DNA from: Margaritispora aquatica
Lineage: Eukaryota > Ascomycota > Leotiomycetes > Helotiales > Discinellaceae
Direction: 5' to 3'
DNA: 64,000 bases
NCBI GenBank assembly: GCA_007644065.1
Contig: VJWN01000012.1
Coordinates: 1,415,758 to 1,479,757 of the forward strand
The notes under the pieces: generated by a model
Seen by the model: the letters and a program-made list of their open reading frames with translations, nothing else
Told to the model about the DNA's origin: nothing
The model's database searches: none
Made by a program: the position numbers and the translations under genes
Shown: piece by piece, positions 37,084 through 49,089 of the stretch
How the letters are laid out: each line of letters begins with the position of its first letter
How positions within the stretch are numbered: the first letter of the stretch is position 1

Positions 37084-38048
37084 ATGTCATGCCCAGATTG
37101 CTTTTCGGGGCATGTTCATCCTGATCAAACTCCAACTGGCACCACAACAACCCTCCATGGAATTCCTACCTATGTCGCTATGCCAGATGATGGAGTAACT
37201 CCAAAGGGTGTAGTTGTAATGATTACTGATGCATTCGGTTGGGAGTTTATTAATAATCGCGTTCTGTGTGATGTATATGCGAAAAAGGGGTCGTATATAG
37301 TCTATTGCCCTGATTTCATGATGGGTGAGTAGGCATTCTATTCAGGCCCAGAGACAAACCGATATGCTCCAGCTAGAGACCCAATGCTAATAAATTTACA
37401 GGTAATTCAATGTCTTTTTATGACGTCATGCCTCTCATGAAAGGCTTGAGGACTCCTGCGCCGTGGTCTACAACACTCTTTTACAAACCTCTCTATGCAC
37501 TGCGGGCGGTGTACCATGCTCTCCCTTGGTTTATATTCAACAGACCAGCAATCTGCAAGCCCCGCATCTTCAAGTGGTTCTCGGATTTACGCACTTCTCC
37601 TCCACCATATCCTACCGATAATCTCAAAGTGGGCGTCGCGGGCTTCTGTTGGGGTGGCCAGTACGCTTTTCAATTATGCGCGGACACGCCCTCGTCCCGC
37701 GTTCACAGACACGAGTCTCAGATATCGTCTGCGAAAATAGAGCCATTGATAGAATGCGCCTTCACTGCACATCCCTCAATGGTAGTCGTGCCTGCAGACC
37801 CAGAGAACGTCTCGCTACCCATCAGTATTGCGGTTGGTGATAATGATATGGCTATGAAGGGTCCTTTGATCAGACAGATGGAGGAGATCCTCATGGTAAA
37901 GAAGAAAGGAGATCATGAGGTTAATATTATGCCTGGTGCTAAGCATGGTTTCGCGGTGAGGGAGGACAAGACGGATAAGTTTCAGATGGAATGTGCGGAC
38001 AAGGCAGAGGCGCAGGCGCTTGCATTTTTCAAGAAATGGGTGGGATGA
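37084..38048 (+). CDS. Dienelactone hydrolase family protein
   Basis: This alpha/beta hydrolase is related to the enzyme that opens dienelactones in chlorocatechol breakdown; fungal members often act on unknown esters or lactones. Exons 37084-37324 and 37402-38048 surround a 77-base intron and give 295 residues. MSCPDCFSGHVH is the usual fungal N-terminus, followed by VVVMITDAFGWEF, the acid/turn region. The Cys-Asp-His triad is visible as C163 in GFCWGG, D227 in VGDND and H262 in AKHGF. No signal peptide is seen, so it is probably cytosolic. The physiological substrate cannot be inferred. Confidence 0.9.
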
Positions 38049-38593
38049 TTGTTGGGTTCTGCGGTATTTTGCAGTGGGCAGCGACTGGAGTTATGGGCGT
38101 TGGAATATTGCTTCTAGGCATACAGGACTGGAATGAAGATCATCACAGACAGGCGATGGTCAAAAAAGCAGAATGATTTCAATATCTCTAGTAAGAGTTT
38201 GGGGTTTGGCCTGGTAGACTAGTATGTGTCCAGCGCATATCTAGCCTTTATTGAGACTTTGTTACTATGCTTGGTGTCTGGCCGAATTGCAGGACAATTT
38301 ATTTATTATGATTCCATGAACAGAAGAGCATAGAACATGCTAGTAGATCAAGTCTCATGTCAACAGATATACCGTTTTTCGTTTGCTTGCAGCTGAAGGC
38401 TTAGGTAGCTTTTGAAAGCGGAATGAGGGGAATCAAGTGGGGACTTGATGGTGAGCTACAGTACACGTGATCATATGACTTTTCGTCCGGGCGCGTTCTG
38501 CACATCAGGCGCGTCTCCCGGCCGAACCTTGACGTTCCCCCTCCGTTGGCTTGTGAGCGGTTCAACTTTGTATAAACATTCCTCGCAGAAAGC
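38049..38593. other. Spacer before the coilin-like gene
   Basis: The region just downstream of the hydrolase is open in one frame to 38176, but without family character. Promoter of the coilin-like gene lies to the right. Nothing else is recognised. Confidence 0.5.
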
Positions 38594-41500
38594 ATGAGGC
38601 TTCGAGTTACTGTCCGTAGGCATGGGCTACCAGAAACGCCAATAATTTGGGTCATCGACACAAATTCTGCACCTACAGTTTTCCATCTTTTGGAGCAAAT
38701 CAACGAGATCATACCCATTGAGTCAGATGGAGAATGGGGCTTGGAAGATTACGCCGTAGAATTGAAGGGTGTCAGTGGGGTCAACTATGAATGTCTTCAC
38801 TTCCAGCCTGTCGCCAATGTAATGAAGGAAGATGATGAAGTTCTGTACGTTGAAGTCCTATTGGTCGTTGTTTAGACAAAGCTAACTTCATGTAAAGAAT
38901 TCGTCCACTTATGACCCAAGACATTAAGATCCGCCGAGTATCGGGGAGACGACAGATCTCAAGCTATGGCGCCCATCTCCATGATGGTGTAGTTTTCGGT
39001 AGACCACTACTTCGACTCTCTGACCGTCCTTCAATCCATATACCTCCCCGGAAGAAACGTCGTATTACAACCGATGTGGAAGAAAACGGGCAAGATGAAC
39101 AGGATTCTTCAAAACCTGAACAAATCGAAGATACGAAAGACGAGATTGGTCAGGAACTCGTCCTTCATGCCGACTTCAATGAAGAGGATTCGGAGGAAGA
39201 TGATGATTTTGCTCCCTCAGATGAAGAAGACGATGAAGATGCAGAGCTAGGGTCTCAAGAAAGCGACAAAGAAATGACAGAGGATGATCGTGAATCCGAA
39301 TTCGAGGAGGAAGAGCAGGTCGAATCTCCTGCCAGTGAAATGATTGAACCATGTCTATCTGAGATCGAGGATCCTGTAACGCGAACCAAGATCCGTAAGT
39401 TACATGTGGCATTTCCTTCGACCGAACTTGGCGTGTGTAAGTATGTCATGGAAGGGGTTGGTTTCGATTTGGGCAACGCATATGACGCTCTACTCATTGG
39501 CTTCCCAGCCGTTCAGCCAAAGAGTGTAGTAACTGAGATCTTACAAGGCAAAAGCGATTTGGCTGTGCCAAAGACTCGCACGAAAGCTTTTGCCCTAGCA
39601 AATGCAGCATTGGAGAAACCGGAAATCATTGATAGTATGCAAGTGGAGCGTGATGATAGTCCAAATCCAATGATTGACTTTTACGATCAAAATGGTCTGC
39701 CTCCCGGATCAATAAATTCGGGGAAAGCTCTTTCATTTATGGCAGATGCTGTAAAAGGAATATCAACGCGATTTAGGTCGGAGTCGAGAAAATCATCGAT
39801 TGTCAGCAATAGCAGTCCAAAAGCTGCCTCGTCTGAAAACATACCAATTGCCCTGGGCTCGACTCCAGCCATTGACAAGCAGCCTGAAGGAGAATCAAGC
39901 GAAGAAGAAAGTGACGAGTCTAGCGAGGATTCGTCAAGTGAGGATGAGAGTAGTGAAGTTTCCAGTGACTCCTCTGACGAGGAGATGGCTGATCATCAAC
40001 AACATATCTCTTCGTCCAGCGATAGTGATAGTGATAGTGATAGCAGTTCAGAGTCTTCGAGCGACGGCGACGACGAGCCTGAAATTGAGTCAACTAAATA
40101 TAGAACCGTCCAGCCGCCAAAATATACTGCCAGCATTACTCCTATCGGGGAGCCAAAGTCGAAAAGGGTACAGCATGTTGCACCTCCAGGGATGGGTACT
40201 AGCAACACCCAGTCCAGAAACGAGCGTAGGAGGAGGGCTGCAGCTTTGAAAAAATACAAGGACAATGGCATTCTGCCCAGTGAAACCACAATTGAAGAAT
40301 TCAGGCTATTAGACCAAGATCAGCTCGGATCTTCAGAATCGGCTGCTATTGCTTTGGAGACTCTACGTGCGTCACAGTCAGCCGTGAAGGCTAGTAGTAT
40401 CGCTAATACTACTAAACATTTGATGTCTGATGCACAAAAATTTGAGCACCGAAGGAAAGAGCTTTTGGCGTCTCTGGCTGATGGTGGTATTGATATCGGG
40501 AAGGAGGCAAGTCCGAAAGCGAAAACAACCAAGTCGCAAACTTCAACAACAAAAAGTCCGATGACTACCATAGTAGACATAAAGGTGGTCGCTTCAAGCT
40601 CAACTCCGCGCTCAGCGTCAAACCCAGAAGAGATAATTCTAAATGCTGAAACGATGGATATTGACGAGGGTGTAGATGCTTCTACGCCAGCGAAGCCTCG
40701 GTCAAACAAGCTAGCACCAGCTTCTATACCACCGTCTTCCATCGAGTCCAATCCAGCGAGTGCAGGGCCCAGACGTGCAAAATTGGATCTTGGTGCTGGA
40801 AGACGAATGCTATTTGGTGCTTTGGGCATCAAAAACCCTAAAACAAAGAAAGACGAAGATAAAATTCGCGATGATTTGATGAAAGGAGTCAAGCCATTGA
40901 TCACCCCGAAATCAGCTGAGGAGGTAGATTTCGTCCCGGAGGAAGTTGCCGAGGATTCAGATGCATGGAAAGACAGCATTACCTACCGAGCTGTGGAATG
41001 CGTGCAGGAAGGCATTGAATTGAGTGAGCCTCCATTTCCATTCAAACAACGATGGGACCCCCAACAACAATATGGTGGGAAGCGCAAGAAAGATCAAAGA
41101 GATCAAGCACAGTACTATGATGAAAATCGACCATCCAAAAAGCAAAAGCGACGAAAGGGTAAACAAGGCTACCAGGAGGGCCAAAAATACTTCGAGGATC
41201 CAACGGAGCTTAACTATGATGACAATTACGATGCCCAAGATGACGAGACAACGCAGATGTCAAGGCCTGAGATCAATGAAACAGAAGGCGAAATCAGTCA
41301 GCAGTTGATGAACGATGTTCAGGAGCCTGCTGAGTCTGTCAGCCAAATTCCTGACGATTTAGCTCCACTTCCAGACAATCCTTCAACTCTTCCTGACTTG
41401 GCCAAAGGTGCTGCAAAAGTTGGCATGACAATCGCCTTCAAATGTCTTGAAATGTCTGAAGCAACTAAATGGCAACCAAAAATATCATCGTATCGAACGG

Positions 41501-43677
41501 CTATCGTGATCTCTCTCACAGACAATGGGGAATTCCATCTCAGTCTCGCCATGCGTGATCGAAAAGCTGGGAAAATGTACGATGAAGAGACAGGTGAACG
41601 CATATATGGTAAATTTGATATGCCTGACGATGATGACGAGATGGATGAGGGGGACGATGGAACTGTGATTTACGACTACCACGACTTCGTAGAACCCAAA
41701 GTCGTTCAGGAGCCTCCAAGAGGTCTTTCTTTAGATAGTCTAAAGGATGAAATCCCCCCAAGCGACGGACGTCCAAAGGGTGATACTTCGGCAACTATGA
41801 GCAACGAAGGGGAACCAACTAAAACACGACTTTCTCAGGCTGAAGCACGATTCTCGCATGTCATTGAAACTCCTTTAAACTCCGATGCCCTGGAGCAGCC
41901 TGATTCTATGCAGGTGGACAGGGTTGGAGAAAGTGCTCCCAGCCAAGAACAAGCAGACATTATTGTCAATGCTGATCTCAGGCAAGAAGTTACCCATGAT
42001 ACGCCCATAGTCAGTCGAGTTTCTGAGATGACCGCCCCAAGGACTCCAGGATTGAGAGGGAATCCGAGTCCAGCTGTCGACGTACTTACTCCATCTGCCC
42101 AAATCTCAGACGAGAATCGTCAGAGGATATCGCTTTTGATGAGAGATGCTGGCTTTCGCTCGAGCGTATCATCCTCCATTATGAGGGGAATTCAGCTGGA
42201 GACTCCAGGTGACGATTTGGCCATGGAGAGACTGAGGGATGCAATGACAGATACTCCTAGAGATGAGGAGACATCATATTCTCCTAGGTTCAACGGCTTC
42301 GAGTCCTCACCTCCCAGCAACGAAGCTAAAAATCAAAAGGACATAGATGAATTCATATCCGTTGTTGAATCGCAGCCATCAAGTTCACGTGAGGCACCTC
42401 AGTCAAGCTGGAAGCCTGTCGATAGAAAAGAAGGGAGCACCACCCCTACACCACCACAAGCAGCTCAGGTAGAGTCACCCAGGTCCGCCCTAGGCGAAGC
42501 TACAGGTAACTTGGAGGATTCATCAAGTTCATCAGAGGATTCGGGGTCTTCAACGCCTGAGCCAGTCAAGCCTCGGGAGAAGCTCGTGATCGAAGATGCG
42601 CCTACCTCTAAGGCACAATTACTATGGGAGCAGCTTAAGTCAAAGGCCGCTACGGTCAATGCTGATACTATTTCTGAAACCGAAGAGATCTCGCAGGCCT
42701 CATTGGGAGTTGACGCTTCTATTACAGACTTCTCCAACCACAGTGTTCATTATCCGAAGGTCTCTGGAGGGTCATCCTTCACAAGCCAAATAACAGACCA
42801 CGGACGACAGCCAGATTTTACTTTCGAAGATGACGAAGCTCTAAATGCAGATACGCTAAAGGCGGCAACCTCAGGCTCACAATTGAAACAATCCAGCCAC
42901 GAACTTACTTTAGACGCCATATCTGAGCAGCTGCTCAGCAAAGCTAGGGCTAAGAATACTGAGGATACCTCTTCTGGATCAGAGTCACAACTTCTACGAA
43001 AGCTGATTGGTGGTATTCAAAAGGGCAGAAACCAGTCATCACGCGTTTCGGAGGAGGACGATTTCTCAGACGCTCTCCCATCTCTAGCTCTTCTTTCCCA
43101 GCGGTCTCAAAGTCGCAAGTCAGTTGAGCCTAAGAGTAACAAAGGTATTACCATGAAGGCTGCTGCAGCCATGTCTGAAGATTCGATGTCTTCTGATGAC
43201 GAGGACATACCGGCAAAGCCATTGATCAAGCAACAGATATTCCCACAAGAACGAAAAGTTAGTGCACCTCAACAGCGAATGAATGCACCTGCTGCTTCGC
43301 AACCTTCGCGATCATATCAACCCCTCGCTTCACAGCCTAGCGTATCACAACCCCGACCCACTCAAAGTCAACCTATCATCAGTCGAGGTGTCATTGATTT
43401 GACTCAATCTAGCGATATTGAAGTGGAAGAAGGAAAAAATGAGGCTGAGGAAGAGCGAGGGCCGATGTACAAGTCGGAGCCGAAACCTCTGAGAAGGAAG
43501 AGAGCTGATCTCTCTTCTAGCGACGACGATAATGAAGAAGTCGATACTGGTGCATCTGGCTGGGTGAGTAAGAAGAAGCACGGATTATCTAATGGTGGAA
43601 GGAGGCAGACGAGCATAGGAATTAGAGAATCTGCTCAGTATCTGCCGAACGTGAGGAGGAAGACAAGCAACAGGTAG
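38594..43677 (+). CDS. Putative fungal coilin (Cajal-body scaffold-like) with a long C-terminal tail
   Basis: Exons 38594-38844 and 38898-43677 give 1,676 residues, with a 53-base intron. Residues 1-88 (MRLRVTVRRHGLPETPIIW ... DDEVLIRPL) fit the ubiquitin-like self-association domain of coilin. A basic patch PPRKKRRI (about 131-138) could be an NLS. Acidic/Ser runs including a (SD)n tract lie near 455-475. GAGRRMLFGALGIKNP is near 715. At about 920-1035, VGMTIAFKCLEMSEATKWQP followed by KISSYRTAIVISL resembles the atypical Tudor domain of animal coilin (known family feature: VGD-IAFK-LEL). A tail of roughly 640 residues follows that vertebrate coilin lacks, ending near a SUMO-interacting-like motif GVIDLTQSSD. 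The gene model is firm; the coilin assignment rests on the two end domains and their order. Confidence 0.72.
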
Positions 43678-44524
43678 TAAATGTGGCAGGGTACATTATT
43701 AATTCATGGCAAAATGCCACTGCATAGTTAAGGGGTTACGAGGGGGTATTTCATATATGCAGAAGGCTATTTTACTGAGCCAGCATAGTGATTTGTGCAA
43801 TGAAAACTCATTCAGTCAAGGTCTATGTCTCTGGTGACAAAGAATATGATGGCCTATGGGTAATTTCTCTTACCAGACCTTAACCTATCGATCGTACGTA
43901 ATGTGTCATCATTGCTTTTGTGGTCTACTAGATTTTACTTGGTTTTGTGTTCGTTCGCTAATTTTTGAATTTATATGGTTGAGAAAAGCCGAGGTCGTGT
44001 TTCATCTGTGGCTTATTCAAGACGCTGATTCGCTAGGCGGCCTCGACATCAACCTGCAGCTCAGCTTGCAGGTCGATGCAAATGATACCAACCTGCTTCC
44101 CTCTTCTCGAGTCATAGAGATTTGTTTCATAATTCTTCTGGCTTGGATTTGATTCATTGAGTAGGAAGAATGAAGAAGCTTTGTTCTTTGTGATTTGTTT
44201 CATCATTCATCCTTGAGGTCGTCGAGAAGTTTCTCGGCGTTCTTGGATCTTCTCCTCGTCAATATCTTACACTTTCACTTTCCGAGTTCGTTTTGTTCTA
44301 AACCCCAATCTGTAGAATCTTAGATAAATCTCTTGATTGTCTAGTCTATTGTTCTTAATAAGCACAGCGCTGGCACGCAGATATACTTTCTCTTCATCCA
44401 AAAGCGGCAAGTTCGCTCGGCTCGGACAGCCCGCGTCAACCTCACGTCACACTTCAGCTTGATCTATTAGAATCTCCGGAAATTATAAGAATCCGCACTC
44501 GCTGGCAAAGTAGTAGCTGCTACA
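43678..44524. other. Spacer before the secreted protein gene
   Basis: No coding evidence. The right half is probably the promoter and leader of the next gene. Confidence 0.5.
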
Positions 44525-45236
44525 ATGAGATATCTTTGTTGGGGTTCTGTTCTTGCGCCAATAGTCTTAGGTGCGATGGTGAGGAGGACGCCAAATACTG
44601 AAAGTGCGGGAGCTGCTTCTTTGATATCTATTGGACTCCATTCGGTTCCTGCTCAGGTATCGACTATATCGCCGCCGACTTTCACATCACTAAAACCCTC
44701 GGAGTCAAATACCGAGAGTGCCAATGGTCCATCGTTGATGTCTTCAATCCCTACTCTGACATCGATCGTAGCACTACCGACTTCTACCCCAACGACACCT
44801 ATGGAAAGCACCAGCACAGCCCTCCCAACAATGCTGTCCACGAACCTCGAGGTCAACACCTTCATCACCAGGACGAGGACAGGGAACGATGCGACTATCA
44901 CTACGGCGCCGGACTTCGATGGCGATGTGACAAGCTGGATGCAAGCAAAGTGGCATATCACTACTTACTGGAGTTGTCATACGTTTGGTCGGACGTACGT
45001 TGATTGTGGATGGTGAGTTGGGTCTTTTGAACTCTTTGCCCTTTCCAAGCTTGTGTCATGGAGACATTAGAGGAATATAGGAATTATGGGCTGATGCTGA
45101 TGCCGATTTTGTGTGATATAGGCATGAACCGGTTCTTCCTGGAGGCACGGAAATCGCAGCTGCGCCGAGGGCCATGAACCCTAAAGCTGCGGCGTGGGTT
45201 GCGGGTGCTGCGGTCTTTCTTGGTGCTTGGTTCTGA
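44525..45236 (+). CDS. Secreted Ser/Thr-rich protein, probably GPI-anchored
   Basis: Exons 44525-45012 and 45122-45236 give 200 residues around a 109-base intron. The N-terminus MRYLCWGSVLAPIVLGA is a signal-peptide-like hydrophobic stretch. Residues 25-130 are dominated by Ser, Thr, Pro and Val, as in O-mannosylated cell-wall proteins. A compact region WSCHTFGRTYVDCGW with two cysteines precedes intron 1. The second exon ends in small residues then a hydrophobic tail (AAAWVAGAAVFLGAWF), the layout of a GPI-anchor signal, with the Asn/Ala of RAMNPKAAA as a possible attachment site. I recognise no named family; many such proteins are wall or surface proteins. Confidence 0.72.
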
Positions 45237-45641
45237 GGCAAATTGGTGAATGCGAAGTTGGTCTTCCCTAAGCTTCTTCTTACTACGTCACTAACAAATC
45301 TATCTAGATGACGGAGAGCGTCGTTTTTGCGTTGTTTTTGGGGGGGGGGGGGGGGGGGGTATTTATAGCTGTAAATGGAAAGGTTATGGAGTTTGGGGGT
45401 CTGGCTTCGAGAGAGGACTTTGATACCACGTGGAATATGATGATTACGATGAGACAACGAGCTATGCATTACGAGATATGTACTGGAATTGCTGGCAGTT
45501 CGCTGTTACGTATTATTTATTTGCGCCAATATTCGCACAGTGAATAAAATGCTCATTCAAAGCATGATCGGCCACGGTGCAACGTCTTTTCTATTATGCT
45601 TCCTCCAAATTTCTTTCCAGTACAACAAGAACGATATGTAG
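45237..45641. other. 3' spacer containing a 20-base G run
   Basis: Convergent 3' ends of the secreted-protein gene and EFM3. A poly-G tract lies at 45340-45359 (listed separately). Confidence 0.6.
45340..45359 (+). repeat. Poly-G(20) homopolymer
   Basis: Twenty consecutive G follow ttttt and precede tatttatag. Direct count in the sequence. No other mononucleotide run in the window is comparable. The exact length is the kind of feature that sequencing and assembly get wrong. Confidence 0.9.
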
Positions 45642-46736
45642 TCACGACTTTGTGATATGATACAATCGAATTGGGACATTGTCTGAGTAGAATGGTCCTG
45701 CCTGATCCACACTCATCAACATCTTGAAATCAGTTTCTTCTACCACCCACTTATTCTTTCGACATGCGCCTGGAAATATCTCAAACGTTTTCGGATTTCG
45801 TTCCGTTGCTGCATATAAGATTACAGCTGCTGGATGTAGGTTATGCAAGTCATCAAATGTCGCTAGAAGTGCTGGAATGTTGGAATCATCATAGGTGAGA
45901 TCTGCTCCTAGGATAAGATCAATCTTGCGTCCCCCATTCCATTCCGGATGCTCGCCAGCTGTGAGAGCCCAGCCCCAGGTGAGTTCTTTGCCTTCAATCT
46001 TCGATGAGTCCTGGAGACCATTCAAATAGAAGTTGGTTGAAAGCCCAGAAACTACATCATCTGAGCCATCAGTTGCAAGTACATGCGACGCACCAAGATA
46101 CTTGGAACATAAAATCGATGTATAGCCTGTCCCAGCTCCAAGTTCAAGGATAGACTTCCCTTCGATCAGAGAAGGATTCGAGCAAAGATAGTTCCCCAAA
46201 TGAAGAGCAGCTTCCCAAGTACGGAGACCAGTGGTTCCTGATGCAGCAATCATGGATCGAGCTTCGAGAACAGTGATTTCTGAAGCTTTGTCATCGAGAG
46301 TTGGGAGACAAGCAATAGTGTATGTAACATATGACTTTTGCTGTGCAGCAGATAACTCCGATGGTAGAGACAGTGCGAGTAAAGGAGATAGAGAGTTCAT
46401 CAGATCATCTGATACGCCCTGAAGAAAGTGGCAAAGTCAGAATCAAACTTGATAACCTTGATCACTGAGGTGAGGCAAGCATACTTCTTCATCCCAATCT
46501 TGTATACTATTCTCAATCCTCTTGGTAAGCTCTTTCAGAACTCGCAATTGATAGCGAGGCGGAGGAGGATGCTTCACTGCATTATCGGCGAACAATCTCA
46601 AATAAATGGATTGTTGAAATGCATCTTTGCAAAGATTCTTATCATCCGGGTATTCCAACTCCAATTGTACCTGGAGATATTGACGACAAAAACGATCGAG
46701 CTGACGCTGAGCACTGAACGAAAATTGACTCTCCAT
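45642..46736 (-). CDS. EFM3: Protein-lysine N-methyltransferase Efm3/EEF2KMT (FAM86 family)
   Basis: This family methylates a lysine of translation elongation factor 2 using S-adenosylmethionine. Exons 46736-46485 and 46418-45642, with a 66-base intron, give 342 residues. The N-terminus has the FAM86-type region (FCRQYLQVQLELEYPDD ... AFQQSIYLRLF). The Rossmann methyltransferase core shows the SAM loop ILELGAGTGYT (about residues 174-184), ATDGSDDVV, and DLILGADLTYDD as the post-loop acidic motif. GTTGLRTWEAALHLGNYL is the conserved pre-core block. It starts 367 bases from the divergent RPS24 gene, so two translation-related genes may share a promoter region. Confidence 0.9.
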
Positions 46737-47103
46737 CCCCTCGAGCTCTCTTTCTCAATCTCACATCTAAATGAATGATTGTATTCATTCTACGAATTAT
46801 TGGTCACACAAAGGAAGTCACCTTCATCAATGCCTTACATCACACTTGCCCCGCTATCTCAGTCACATGATATAGACATTTTCTGCCTCGATTCCAAGGC
46901 TGCAGCCCTAAAACGCACACAACAAATTTTTGCAAAACCCCGGTCTCGCCTATCAGGCTAGCTCATTTTGCAATACCGACAGGACGACTTTCTAAATTCC
47001 AAGTTATCGCCAGCGACTACATCGACAACCAACGCCTCTCCGAACTTCTGTCTCGATATACCGCAGGCAGACTATTCGGATCGATCGTCAAATAATCGTC
47101 AAC
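46737..47103. promoter_or_regulatory. Divergent promoter region, EFM3 / RPS24
   Basis: The 367 bases lie between the two divergent start codons. No coding frame of interest is seen. No specific element was identified by eye. Confidence 0.5.
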
Positions 47104-47714
47104 ATGGCGGACAAGGAGCAACCCGTTACGCTGCGCACGCGCAAGTTCATTCGCAACCCTCTCCTCGGCCGTAAGCAAATGGTCGTGTAAGTTTTGCCTG
47201 TTCTGCCCATCAATTCAGCTCTGGCGATGCCGCAGATATCGAAGTTAAAGGAGAAATTGAGATGGAAAATTGGGAATGCGGATCTAATTCGTGGTGTCTA
47301 ACAGTGATATCCTCCACCCAAACCGTGCCAACATCTCCAAGGAGGAACTCCGTGGCAAGCTCGCAGAGATGTACAAGGCCAACAAGGACCAAGTCAACGT
47401 TTTCGGTCTCCAGACTCAATTTGGTGGTGGAAAGACAACCGGTTTCGCTCTCGTGTACGATTCTCCAGAGGCATTGAAGAAGTTCGAGCCCCACTACAGA
47501 CTGGTTCGTGTTGGATTTGCAACAAAGATCGAGAAGCCCAGCAGACAACAGCGTACGTTTACACTTCAATCACCGATTGCCAGCTTCCGAAATACGGATT
47601 GCTGTAAGCATGATGGAGCACTAACAAAAAACAGGCAAGCAACGCAAGAACAGACAGAAGACTCTCCGTGGTACGGCAAAGGTCAAGGGTCCAGCCAAGA
47701 AGAAGGAGAAATAG
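47104..47714 (+). CDS. RPS24: 40S ribosomal protein eS24
   Basis: A small-subunit ribosomal protein. Exons 47104-47186, 47305-47552 and 47635-47714 give 136 residues. Family landmarks are [61 protein letters not shown] and the basic C-terminus [20 protein letters not shown]. Introns of 118 and 82 bases follow the codons for the QMVV and RQQ segments; a first intron longer than its neighbours' is common in fungal ribosomal protein genes. The start [11 protein letters not shown] is unambiguous. Confidence 0.97.
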
Positions 47715-48409
47715 ACGACTAGCCCCTCATTTCTGGTTCCATGGGTTGGTTGTACTTGTGTGCGGTTGGGGAAAGGCTGGGAGCAAAATCGTGTCGCGGA
47801 ATCATGGAGCTTTCTGCGCACACTATTATATGCTTTTTTGCATTGTTCGGGCTTGCTCGTCCACTCGTCTGTGCATAGCTTCCAAAATGGTCTTTGGGAT
47901 ATGGATGGATCTCGATGAAAACCTGAGGTCTATACATCACAATCAATGGAGTTTGCTTTGACCATATGTGCGTTTTTTGGGCTATGAGGGAGTTTGTGTG
48001 AGAACCTAGGTGGTGTGATATAGTTTGGGAATGATTCCGAGGACTGGATATCTGCAAGTGCTGGTTTCAGGAGGCTTCTCTCGGCCTCGAAATCCCATTT
48101 TGTTAGGGGTCAGCAGCTGTTACAATGATTGTTCGTGCAAAGTTGTACCAGAGAAAACTCCAGCCATTTCTTTCAGGTTTTATGTGCTTCCATTTCACAG
48201 ACGATATTGTCTAATTTCTCATCAAAAACTCATAATAGACATTTCTAGACGGCACTAACCTCTGCTGGAAGCTGGAAGCAGCCCCATAAGCGATGTCTCA
48301 CACTTCAGAATTCGAAGCCTACCTACTGGAGGGAAGTGGATGTTTTATATATAAGGGAGTAGATGCCGATCTCAAGTTTTAACTCGAGGACAAAGGTTCA
48401 ACCCGAGAC
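47715..48409. other. 3' flank of RPS24
   Basis: Nothing recognised. An ATG at 48294 (MSHTSEFEAYLLEG) starts a short frame that may belong to the interrupted gene on the right. Confidence 0.45.
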
Positions 48410-49089
48410 TTGAAGATAGACACCAACAACGCACCCAGCTTCCCTCCTAACGAATATCTCAAGACATCGACGGCGCTCCCGACCGAACTGGTTCCACAGG
48501 ACTTGACGACTACAAGTTTCGACCAACCTGCCGCCGAAATGTCAACAAAAACTCGTCTAGACAACAGCATCTTCACCTCTATCCCACATGGTTTTCAACC
48601 CATGTGCTCAAAGCGAGGCTAGACTTCGAAGCCTACAAGCATTGCAATAAATGCCCAGCTTTCGACGCTCGATGCTTGACCTGCGAGCGCGACAAGAACA
48701 CCCTCCGTGAAGGTCTCAAGGACTGGGTGAACATCGCTGCGAGGGAGCTCAACATCTTCCGCTTAACTCTCACACCACACCTTGAATCAGGAGAACTTTA
48801 CACTGACAGACAGTTACATGGTAGATACACGTCGTTGGAAGATATAAGACGGTGTTTTGCTGATGCGATATTGCTTGTTGAGGCAGAGATCTAGAGGTGG
48901 AGGCAAGTTGAAGTAGATGAGGACGGATTGGGTCTTTGGGGCATGAAGGGGGTGCTGAAGATGGAAGGGAGGGCTGAGACTTTGCAGAGGGCGTGTGAGA
49001 AGGAGATTGAAGTTGGACGTGCGAAGGGTTGGATTGATGAATCTGAGGTAGCGAGAGAAAAAGCTTCGGGATTAGATGAGCTGCTGTGA
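48410..49089 (+). pseudogene. Interrupted unrecognised gene (frameshift and in-frame TAG)
   Basis: Protein-like sequence runs in one frame at 48410-48580 (APSFPPNEYLKTSTALP), then in another from about 48570 to 48891 (RLDFEAYKHCNKCPAFDARC, LTCERDKNTLREGLKDWVNI). A TAG at 48892-48894 interrupts it, but the same frame continues with coding character (VEVDEDGLGLWGMKG, CEKEIEVGRAKGWIDESEVA) to a TGA at 49087-49089. No splice borders that would remove the TAG were found. The CNKC and CLTC pairs could bind a metal. I do not recognise the family. It is either a recent pseudogene or a mispredicted gene with an unusual intron. Confidence 0.45.

Noticed and set aside
39176..43616. Many antisense frames of 60-219 codons over the coilin-like gene
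   Set aside because: Shadows of a long exon with skewed codon use; the Ser/acidic sense repeats generate stop-free antisense.
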